Shown here: in pieces, positions 39,701 through 51,700 of the stretch
Numbering within the stretch: the first letter of the stretch is position 1
Layout of the letters: the number at the start of each line of letters is the position of its first letter
DNA from: Girardinichthys multiradiatus
Taxonomy: Eukaryota; Chordata; Actinopteri; Cyprinodontiformes; Goodeidae
Direction of reading: 5' to 3'
NCBI RefSeq assembly: GCF_021462225.1
Contig: NC_061794.1
Span: 41,230,914-41,294,913 of the forward strand
DNA: 64,000 nucleotides
The notes under the pieces: model-generated
What the model was told of the DNA's origin: nothing
What the model saw: the letters and a program-made list of their open reading frames with translations, nothing else
Database searches by the model: none
Made by a program: the position numbers and the translations under genes

Positions 39701-42700
39701 ATAAAACTAGCCCCTGGCCAGAGTGAAATCAAAATGCTCTTCTTCTCATTATAACAGTGGTGTAAACCGGTGTTCCACAAAGGATGGTCCTTCATTGACC
39801 AGGCCTAATAAAGTTTCATGATGGCATGTGTAAAACCCACAAAAAATGGACTATCATGTTTCAAGAGTAAAGCTGAAGAAATTGATTCACTTCATCTTCA
39901 TCTCCATTTAACTTTCCCTTAAAATCCGGTTTCATGTGCAGTACTGCAGCAATGAAGTCCAAACTTTTATTGGGTCTTTTTTTTAGGAGTAGCCTGTGTA
40001 AAGATACAGTTCTTAATATTAGAATTTTAGAAAAACACTACAGAAGCTCAGACAAATCAGCTGGTGACTGGAATTGGCGTTTAGTTTGATCAGTGACCAA
40101 CTAGTTGGACACTTAAAAAATGCCATCATTTCCTCAACAAAGGAAGCATCATACTTAAGCTAGCAGTTAGCGCTAACAATAGCCTACTCTTTGCAGTGGG
40201 GGCTCTTACTGAGTGAGGAACACTCAAATTGAGCTACTTTTGGCATAAATAAGTAAAACACAGTTTAGATTAAGCAGTAAAGCTTTATAAATATATTTAA
40301 AAGAAAATATTTTTCTTTTAAATATAAGAGTAAGAGCAGAGTGTGAAGATTCAATTAGCAGAGTAAGAGCACAGTTTTGCTCAAAATATTGAAATGCACA
40401 CAACATTATGGTTTACATACCAGAGTTCAAAAGAGGACAAATTGTTGGTGCACGTCTTGCTGGCGCATCTGTGACCAAGACAGCAAGTCTTTGTGATGTA
40501 TCAAGAGCCACGGTATCCAAGGTAATGTCAGCATACCACCAAGAAGGACAAACCACATCCAACAGGATTAACTGTGGACGCGAGAGGAAGCTGTCTGAAA
40601 GGGATGTTCGGGTGCTAACCCGGATTGTATCCAAAAAACCTAAAACCACGGCTGCCCAAATCATGGCAGAATTAAATGTGCACCTCAACTCTCCTGTTTC
40701 CACCAGAACTGTCCGTCGGGATCTCCACAGGGTCAATATACATGGCCGGGCTGCCATGGCCGAACCTTTGGTCCCTCATGCCAATGCCAAACGTCGGTTT
40801 CAATGGTGAAAGGAGCACAAATCTTGGGCTGTGGACAATGTGAAACATGTATTGTTCTCTGATGAGTCCACTTTTACTGTTTTTCTCACATCCGGGAGAG
40901 TTATGGTGTGGAGAAGCCCCAAAGAAGCGTACCACCCAGACTGTTGCATGCCCAGAGTGAAGCATGGGTGTGGATCAGTGATGGTTTGGGCTGCCATATC
41001 ATGGCATTCCCTTGGCCCAATACTTGTGATAGATGGACGCGTCACTGCCAAGGACTACCGAACCATTCTTGAGGACCATGTGCATCCAATGGTTCAAACA
41101 TTGTATCCTGAAGGCGGTGCCGTGTATCAGGATGACAATGCACCAATACACACAGCAAGACTGGTGAAAGATTGGTTTGATGAACATGAAAGTGAAGTTG
41201 AACATCTCCCATGGCCTGCACAGTCACCAGATCTAAATATTATTGAGCCACTTTGGGGTGTTTTGGAGGAGCGAGTCAGGAAACGTTTTCCTCCACCAGT
41301 ATCACGTAGTGACCTGGCCACTATCCTGCAAGAAGAATGGCTTAAAATCCCTCTGACCACTGTGCAGGACTTGTATATGTCATTCCCAAGATGAATTGAC
41401 GCTGTATTGGGCACAAGAGGAGGCCCTACACCATACTAATAAATTATTGTGGTCTAAAACCAGGTGTTTCAGTTTCATTGTCCAACCCCTGTATAGTATC
41501 TGCAATTCATTGAAGACCGTGTAAAGGGAATTCTGCCATTTTCTTCTAAACACATTATAAATGTCATAAATGTATTGTTCTAAATGAGTAAAAAGTCTCC
41601 CAACCATTGAGAATTTTATTGCGGAGTTAGAATTCAATTTGGGTTTCAAGATTTCTGTGTTTCAGGATTTTGTGGGTGTGTCTGAAAGGGCGGCCAGGTG
41701 TCGTCACGCCTTCAGCGTAACCCCGCCCCTGCTGCTCCAGTGGTATAAAAACATAAAGTGCGGTTACTTCGGTAATTCTCCCGCTCACTTGCGAGTCACA
41801 GATAGCTCCAACGATAGTTTGCCACAAGCTAGCTAACCAATTATGCCTCTTTCACCTCATTGATGCATCTTCCTTGGATGCCACAATGTGCAGGGCAGCA
41901 GCTTCGTGATTTTATTTAAGTTTCCAAGTGATGACCGCCTGAACAAACTCTGGATTGATTTTCTAAAGAGGAGCCATTATGGAGACATCAGGATCACCAC
42001 CAACACTCGCCTTTGCAGTGCCCACTTTTCTCCAGATAGATTTACTAACTACCAGGAGATACAGTTGGGATTTATAGACAGCCAGTTGGTGCTGGCTCGT
42101 AAGGCTGTACCGACCATCTCCCTCCCTGACTCTCATCCTCCCGACATCGTTGCTCTTGACATTGGCATCACTGGAATCTCTGACGGCGGGCTTAAATGCC
42201 CAACAAATGGAGTAAGTTTCCTTGTGTGCTTATGTTTTAAATACTCTGTGCTGCCAGCCTTCACGAACATTGTCTCCTCGTACAGGAAACGGAAACAGGA
42301 ACGCACATGGAACGCACATGGGCGTGGATTCAGCGCCTTCAGTGAACGTGCCTCCAGCGTTACAGAGCAGAGAAATGTGTTTCATTGCTTTTGAGACACA
42401 ATTTTATATGCTTAGAGGCGTTTTTAACAAATTGAGTTTGGCGGGGTGATTAATTACATATTTCTGTTGTGTGAAAAACGTATTGCTAATTTACATGGAC
42501 TTTAAGGCTGCAACTTAAAAAGAGAGTGAGTTGTTAGCATCTACCAGGCTGAATGTATTATAGCAAAGTCTCATTGAACATGCTTGGTTTGGAAGTGTTG
42601 GCAGCCTTTTTTAATATCAGAGGTAAGAATTCACACCGAATTATGTTTACAGACAGTGATGCTAACTGCAGTGCTAACCATGCAACTGGCTAGATTAGGA

Positions 42701-45700
42701 TGCTAGCTTAGGATGCTGTTGTGAAGGTTTAGAAAAAAATATTTTAGATAAAGGTTGACTGGACATCTTTCAGCTGTGAGCTCACAGCTGTAAACTCAGC
42801 CATCTTGAAAAATACATGCCTTTTGGAAAAGAAGAGGAGCTTAGCCCACATATTTGAAAACACCTACAATCAGACGCAAAGAAATCACGCAAAGGAACAC
42901 TATAGGTGGAATTAATACAAATGTACACACACAGACAAAATACTTTGTCCTAACTACCTAGTTAGTATGCATGCAAGATGGGCCATTGAAGTAGAAGTTT
43001 CAAATGGCAAGGAGCTGGCACTTCCAGAGTGGGCATTAGGGGGTGTAAGTAGTGGTATCAGAAATAGATTGACAGTGGCTGTCAGAGTGTCCAACAGCCA
43101 GTCAGAACAACTAGCAAAGGTCACCCAACACAGATGACACCTTGTACATAACTAAGACAAAATTAGCAGTACGTGATTATATTGTAGGTTTCCATGAATG
43201 CGGGTGGTTGTATTGTGCATTTGCCTGGAATGTGGGGCATACAGATGTCAGTGTGGACAGATGATGGAACGAATGGTTATTTAGGGACACAAAAAACACT
43301 ATGTGAAGGTTGTAGTTGAGTGAGACCAGACCAAACCAAGAGAACACCATTGCATTTGGTGTGCCTAGCAATAAAGAACCACATGATTTGTGTGTCAGCT
43401 ATACAAAATCAGGTTTTGGATTCTTTTTAAACATCCAGTGCAGTTACACAACCTTTAAACACCCAGAATTTCATGTAATTTGCGTGACTCCATCTGCGTG
43501 AGTGTACATTTTCATTTTATAATGGTGATATAGGAAAAGCTAATGGATTATTATGTGGATATTACACATTCCTTACACATACAGTGAAATATTCCAAGCC
43601 TTTATTTCTTGTAATTTTTAATATTATGTCTCCAGATAATAAAAACCCAAAATTCAGTGTCTTGAAAAATTTTAATATTGCATAAGATCAACAATATAAT
43701 GACATTTTAAACAAATATCAGACTCTTAAAAGAATGTTCATTCATATGCACACAATACTTAGTTGGGTCTCCTTTTGCATGAATTACTGCATCAATGTGG
43801 TGTGGCATGGAGGCAATCAGCCTATGGCACTGTTGAGGTGTTCAGGAAGCCCAGGTTGCTTTGATAGCTCCATTAAGGTCATCTGAATTGTTGGGTCTGG
43901 TGTTTCTCATCTTCATCTCTACAACAGCCCATAGATTCTCTATGCAGTTCTGGTCAGGCCTGTTTTCTGGCCAGTCAAGCTCAGTATTGCATGGTCATTA
44001 AACTGGCTTTTGGTACCTTTGGTAGTATGGGCAGGTGCCAAGTCCTTCTAGAAAATTACATCAGCATCTCCATAAAGCTTGTCAGCAGAAGGAAGCATGA
44101 AGTGCTCTAAATTTTCTGGTAGATGACTGTGTTGGCTATGGACTTAAAAGAACACAGTGGACTAACACCAGCAGATGACATGGTTCTCCAAATCATCTCT
44201 GACACTGGATTTCAAGCAATGTGGATTCTGTGCCTCTCCACTGTTCCTCCAGACTCTGGGACCTTGGTTTCCAAATGAAATGGAAACTTTACCTTGATTT
44301 CCAGAAGACAGTCCAGTTCTTTTTCTTCTTAGGCCAGGTATGACGCTTGTAGCCCATGTGTAGGATTCATCTGTGCGCAGTGGATCTTGATGCATTGACT
44401 TAAATGGATTTTGCCTGGCAATCTTCAAGGCTGCGATTATTCCTGTTGCTAGTGCACCTTTTTGTACCACATTTTTCCTTCCACTGAACTTTCCATTCAT
44501 ATGCTTGGATACAGCACTATGAACAACCAGCTTCTTTATAAACAACCTCTGTGTCCTTTTTGAGGTCTTTCTCATGACTTTGTAGAGTACTGACCTAGAC
44601 TGAGTGACAGTTGCAGGTGTTTTAACTTAATTAGCTGATTAGGGTGTGAAGACATGAGTTTCCAATGTTTAACTTTTTCACAATCTTTTAATTTTCTGTG
44701 ACACTGAATTTTAGGTTTTATTATCTGTAAGCCATAATCATCAAAATGATAAGACAAAAGGCTTGAAATGCTTTACTCTATTTATAATGAATCTATATAT
44801 TTTAGAAGTTCCATTTTCTGAAAGCAGTGACACAAATATTGAACTTTTTTACAATACGTGCATATAAAAAACTTCTAAAACAACCAAGGTGTGTGAAAAT
44901 ATTTAACTCTGACCATTTAACACTGCACTGCCCTTAGTAAAACTAGAATCACTGCAAACTTTGACTAGATGACAAAAAACAATTTTAATGTCGGCAAGAT
45001 GTTAGTTCCTGCTGTTTTAAATTAAAAAAAGAAACAACTAATCTTGATAAATGAATAAAATGTCCAGAATGTTAATTCTGATATTTCACTTTTATCTAAT
45101 ATTTACCAAGTTAAAAACTATCCTTGTCAAGTATAGTCTAGAGAATGAAACTATTCAGTCAAAGACAGATTGTTCTGCAATAAACAGTACAGCCACAACA
45201 GCACATAGCAACTGAATGACTGAAGATGAGAAGAGGATGAGATAAACCAATGATGCTGAATCCGAGGTAGTCTACTCAGACACAAGCAGTAAAAATACAA
45301 TGTTTTGCCATTTCTTCATAACATACTTTTGTGCAACAGTTCTGGTTATATTTTGTTTGATAGCGCACCTTAAAGGCAAGTATCAAAATACAAATAGCAA
45401 AAAGCATGTGTTCCTTTATGAACAAAGTAAAACTAAAACCGCTTCATTCAAAACTATTTAAACAGTGAGGACATGAATATTAGGTCCAGGATTTCAGCTT
45501 AGAGAAAAAAAATAGAAAATAGTCCAACAACATCCTGCTGCTTAGTCATCTGGGATGATTTTGATAGGAATAGCAACTTTTCCCAATACTATATGGAGAG
45601 AACCCTCTTGATTTTTCCTATGTTTGGAAGACTTGTAATCACCACTTAAGAGCCTCAGCAGATCCACAACGCCAGATTCTGAAATAGTTTTCCTCCTAGG

Positions 45701-48700
45701 TTCCTTTTTCTTAGTTGTTTTATGGGCAATGGGAGACTTGATTTTATTATTTATTGTTCTTTCAGGCTTTTTTAGTGAAGCAGCTTTGCTGTTAGAGTTA
45801 CTTGTCCTTTTTGTTGTGGATTTGGTCTTCCTAGTAGGCTTTATCTGGTTTGTGCTTGTGGAAGCTTTTTTAGCAGATTCTGTAGTCATTTTGTCATTTT
45901 GATTAGAATTTCCTCTACACGACTCTAGCAGGTTCTTTGAACTGCCTCTAAGCTTCTTTTGAACAGGTGCATCTGTTCTTACAGCCTTGTTTTTGATAAC
46001 CAGCAAAGAATCCTTTTTCTTGGCCTGGCCAGATTGTTTATGCAGCTGAGGGCTCGTAGCTGGCTTTGATTTGTGAGCTGGGGGTTCAAGTTGAAATTTA
46101 GTTACGACTGCTTCTTGTTTAGCTTTCCTGAACTTTGTTTGCCTTGGCTGTGAAATATGTTTAGCAGTCACAGATGACCGGCTAACCTTTGGCCTTTTGG
46201 TTTGAGGATTCACTGGAGTCTCCAATGTAGACTTTGGAACAGTCTTGCTCCTACCAAGGGTGGTCTTTGACTTGTTTGTTTGCTTGGATGGGACATGACT
46301 TTTAGGTGATTTTGTTACTGCTAGGGACTTTGTAGGAGTGGTCACTTCTGATTTCAATTTTCTGTCTCTCTGAGTGACTGAGAGATGGTTTTGTTTGGTT
46401 AAAACAACACTCGGGGGAGGTATGCCTTGGGGCACTGTGGCTCTCACAGCAGGTGGCGATTCAGTGGGTTCAGGTCTGATCACAGACTGAGGAGTTGAAT
46501 ACAACGGGACAGCAATGACTGTGCTGAGTGTAGGCAGAAATCTCTTTTTTTGGGGCCATGAAGAGACGTGTCTTGAACGTTTCATCTTGTTCATCTCTTG
46601 AGCGAGGGCTGTGAAGCCATCAATTAGGATCTCTAGCCGTCCCTCTAGTCTTTTAAGTCGAGCATCCATGTCTGCGTAGCTCTTCTCCAGCTCTGTTATT
46701 TTCTTGTCCTCATCCTGGAGTGAATGGATGGCAATAAGCTCCATCAGCTGGGTGTTGAGGTGACTCTGCTGATCCTCCATACTACGAATGCTTTCCTTCA
46801 TATCGAGTGTGTTGCCTTCTAGCATGCTCAATCGTTTGTTGAAGGCGTTTAGGTGAATCCGAAGCAGGTGTTGAAAGCTGGAGTGTCTGATTTCTGGGCT
46901 GGGGGTGAAACGTGGTGGCAGTCTGGGAGCTGATCTGTTGGAGGTGACTGGGACATTATCAACTTTGATGGTTTCAGCTAATATTGCACTGTCACTGAGA
47001 GGAACAGTCAACATTAATGTTCGAGCAGGGAAGGCAGTAGTGCCTTTTGCTGGATCATCAATCTCATCATCTTCATTATCATTCCCGCTGCCGTATGACT
47101 CTATCTCTTTATCCCAGCTGAAATTGAAGACCGGCTCCGCTCCACATCCCACAGGTAGGAGGCTGCCGATGTGCTCTTCCAGGAAAGGATCCCCACAACT
47201 GTCAGCAGCCGGCTTGTCTTCTCTTAACATCAAAACAGCAAATCAGGCGTGTAGCAGGCACAGGCGTCAAACCATAAATAAATGACTTATTCCCCAAATC
47301 ACCTGTTCATCTTTGCCCTTGCTATGGCAAAGATTCATCAGCCAGACAGGAGTTGTCATAAATGCCACATTTACATTTATGATCCACAGCACACAGGACG
47401 TGGGGTCTGTGCGCGGACAGAATTCACACCTCAACATTTTCTACTAGCAAAGCAGGAAATTGAAGCAGAAAGAATCCACTGATGAAGGCTAATGGAGGCA
47501 AAGGACAGGATAAAGCAAAGGTACGTTTTTTTTAGCGAGAGATGCACAGACAAATTGGTTGTTGACCTGGGTTTTGCAATTTTCAGCTTAAAATGCTGGT
47601 TGGAAACTTGCTATTATTATATTTTTTCAATCAGTAAACGCCAGGTTGCTCTGACAGTGACACTGTTTGGTGTTGATATTCTTACTGAGGGAGGATAACT
47701 CAGTTGGCTTGTGTCATTAACAGTGAGATGTTTAAAAATGAAGTTAGATGAAACACAAAAAGAGTAATACGCTTTTTAAAGCAAAAATTCATTTCCTAAA
47801 AAGGCAGGCTCATTCAGGGTGCTACAACAAAGAGCGAGACTATGGCAAGCAGTGGTCATGTCGCTGGTTTACCATTTCCTACCCCTGCAGTTTTAACAGT
47901 TTCAAATTCCTTGTTTTTAGTTCAAAATGGAACCATCTGCCACAGAAAATGAATGTATACCCATCCCGATGACATTTTATCAAACCAGGGAAGAAGAGAT
48001 TTCACCTTGAGCTGATTTCAGCAGATACCAAGAAGAATAAGAAGACTAACACCAGAAGACTAAGCGAGCTTTCAGCCTCTTTCTATCATGAAACGTGTTT
48101 TATTTGGTAGTGTTTGCAACATTTTGGAAATCTTATAATTAAGGTAAGGGTCTACGTTTTTTAGGGAATACACATGGAGACTGACCAATTACCTTGGTAA
48201 TGTTAAATGTGCTAATCACTAACATATGATTCTGAAGACAATTTAAATTGCCAACTTATTTATGTTGCTATCTTTAAAACAATAAAAACCATTTTTACAG
48301 CAACTACTTTCTCACACATAGAAAACATCTGTGTTTGATTTTTCACTGAACAAAGGCTTGGAAATATTTGAAATATTGTAAACGCCCCATACCAAATGCT
48401 AGCAGGTCACGCTTACACCAAAGCTAACACTCTTAAGTGTGGAAGTTTCTACATCAGGAAGAACAACTCAAAATTACCTATTGTCAATATCAGAAAGGTG
48501 TTAAAAAATAAATTCAGAGGAAGAATAAGAAATGTAATGGGCTATTTACAAGGAAACTGTATTTTGTACCAAGGAGCTTTTCACTCAGGGTGCTACAGCA
48601 GAGAGCTAGACTTCAGCTGGTTAATTCGCCCCATGTCAGTTTGTACTTTTGCGGTGTTGGTCGGTTTGTACCTGATTGTTTTGGATACATAAAAGAACCA

Positions 48701-51700
48701 TCACCCTCTGCTTGTCATGAAACACCATTAATTTAGAAAAGTCAACAGTTTTTGGGAAAGTTTGGAAAATACACCCACAGACTGTGGCGGTAATGCTAAC
48801 TGCAATATTCATGCTAACCGCTAATATGAGATGGCACAGGGAATTTAAAATGTTGGCTCTATTAGGATTTTCTCTTTGTGTTAAAACAGTAAAAATAGTA
48901 AAACCCAGAAAGGCTACAAAAACATTTTAGATCTTAATAATAACAGTACCTAAAGATAAATCTGAATCAGGTGAAATTGGTTTAAAAGCAGATTTGTGTA
49001 CTGTCACAAATCCTCCATTGGTGCATCAATATTTATAGTCAAACTGCTCTACAAATATTTTTATAACAAAAATAAAATATAATTTATTCTACTCTTAATA
49101 TTGTCAAAGGTCCATAATAAAACACACAGGTACATTATTATGTCCAGTGAAATTGGACATAATAAAAACATAAATTTCTATAAATGCGTCAAAAACAACA
49201 AGAAGAAACACAGTGAATGTGGGAAAGTTAAGGTTAAAAACTCTGGAAGTAGCATCCCCCCAGTCCAGTGACACCATTCGACCTCAGCTGCCATGAAAAA
49301 CAATAGAGATATGGACTCGCCCACATTGCTTTTCCTGCATGTGAATGAAGCCGTTGGGTGCTCATATCAGACCAAGTTCATCTTGCCGCAGACTAGCCAA
49401 CAACCCCCAAACAGAATCAAGAAGACTGAGAAGAAAACAAACAGGGAAGAAGAAGTGAAAAGAAAAGAAAGTATGATGTACCTTTCACAACGCCGGCCTG
49501 TGAATCCAGGAAGACAGCTGTCACAAACTGGCGCACCATCAGAGCCCAAGTAGCAGGTTGAGGAGAATCTGTGAAAAAAAGAGAATAAAATATTACTGCA
49601 GGATCATCTTGCACCGCACAAACTCTACTTTGTCAAAGTGTCCAATATATAAAATACAGTACAACCAACTGGTGCTTAATAAACAATTTTTTTTGTGAAG
49701 GTCCCCGAAGTCTGTTAGAGAACAACAGTGAATAAACAGCATCATGAAGACACAGGAACTCGCCAGACAGGTCAGAGATAACGTTGTGGAGAATTTAAAA
49801 GCAGAGTTAGCATATAAAACAGTATCCCAAGCTTTAAACATCTCACAGAGATGAAGAGAAGAGAATGGCAATAAGGAAAACCTATGAAGACATGGTCTTA
49901 CACATAAACAGCCTGGAAAAGGAGAGTATGTGTCAGTGAAGCAGCCAAGAGACCCATGGTAACTCTGGAGGAGCTGCAGAGATCTACTGCTTAGGTAGGT
50001 CACTTGGTTGACAGGTCAACTGTAAATCGTGCACTCCACAAATGTGGACTTAATGGAACAGTTGCAAGAAGAAAGCCAAGTCCCATTTGCAGTTTGCCAC
50101 CAGACACATTTGGGACACAGCAAAGATGTGGAAGAAGGTGTCTGGTCGGATAATGAAACATTTTGGCCTGTATACCAAACAATATTTGTGTTGGAAAGCT
50201 AACACTGCACATTACTCTGAAAACACCATACCCACTGTGAAATGCAGTGATGGCAGCATCATGCTGTGGGGATATTTTTCTTCATCAGAGAGAGAAAAGA
50301 TGGATGAAACTAAAAGCAAGGCAACCCTAGAAGAAAACCTGTTAGAAGCTGCAAAAATTAATGATGGTGGTTCACCTTCTAGCAGGACCCTAAACATACA
50401 GTCAGAACCACAATTGAATAGTTTAGATCATAGAATATTCATTTGTTAGAGTATCCAAGTGAAAACCTAGATCAAAATCTAATTGAGAAAAACTGGCAAC
50501 ATTTGAAAATTGCCGGAACAGCGAGAGCGGACATGTCCGAACACTTCAGAGCACATTTACAATTGAGTAATATCCTGATAAACCGAGCACATATTCCAGG
50601 TTTACACGGCTACAATTTCATCTAAAAACATTTTAAAAGTTCATTTTGTTTCACAGAAAGCGTAATATAACCAACTGTATTCACAGCTTTCTCCCTCCTC
50701 TGCCATGGCTACTTCCATTTGAACAATCCACTTTGACCCGCAATGAATCAGAGGGGATAGGGTGGGCCACGAAGGATACACCGGACCCATCCTTCAAATC
50801 TGTAGAAAAGAAGGATGCATTTGCCGGCTGCATTTGGAGGACCTTTCCAATTTGGACAGCCTTTGTTGCGTCGCTGTGGCGTAAACTGCCTACAAATGCG
50901 GCCTTTAAAGGATGCAGCCCCTAAATTTGGACACAGCTATTGAAGTTTGTGATTGTAACGTGACAAAAGGACTACTTTTGCAAGGTACTGTACTGTACTG
51001 TAATTAAAAAGGCAAAGTCAAGCCAAGGCATAAACCTACTGAGTGTCGGAAGTGATTCCATGGCAGGGACACGGCTTACAGGCATCCAGTCCACCCCTTA
51101 CAGGGTCTCCGTAGAATCCAGGCAAGCACCTCTCACATCTCTCTCCATCAGTGTTATGAAGGCATTGCTATAGGAAACAGACACATAAACAAATAGGAGA
51201 TTTGATGGAACATTTTACAGCATGGCACTCGTGTTTTCACATGTTAGGATGAGCCAAAAAATCATTAGCACTCTTCACTGGTGGGATCAAAGCAGGTCTG
51301 GCACCGATGGAGAGTTCAGAGTGAGGAACAGAAGTGCAGAACCTACCAGACACCTGCCGGTCTCTGGGTCACAGCTGCTGGCATGGCCGTTGCAGTGACA
51401 CCTCTCGCACGTTCCAAGGTAGAAACCAAAGTTGGTCCGAGTGTAACCCACATCACACTCCTGTAATGAAAAGCATGGAAAAACACCTCAGGTGAGATGT
51501 GTAATAACACAGACACACCTCTTTTTTTCCACTGCAGCCAGGAGACACTGAAATTATCATTACGAACTAATAGAAAACAGATTTATGTGAAACAAGTGAG
51601 AGCACGTATTTTAACCACGAACAGACATTGACACTGATTAGTTACAGTGCAGTGTCCTGCTTGGGTTAAGATGCAGAGACAGACAATCGGTACCATGCTC

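Noticed and set aside
41861..41863. Selenocysteine reading of the TGA in the THAP exon
   Set aside because: No selenoprotein family with a THAP domain is known to me and no SECIS-like hairpin was recognised downstream.
46905..47285. 126-codon open frame on the plus strand
   Set aside because: It is the antisense shadow of the 562-codon minus-strand ORF and has no domain or splice logic of its own.
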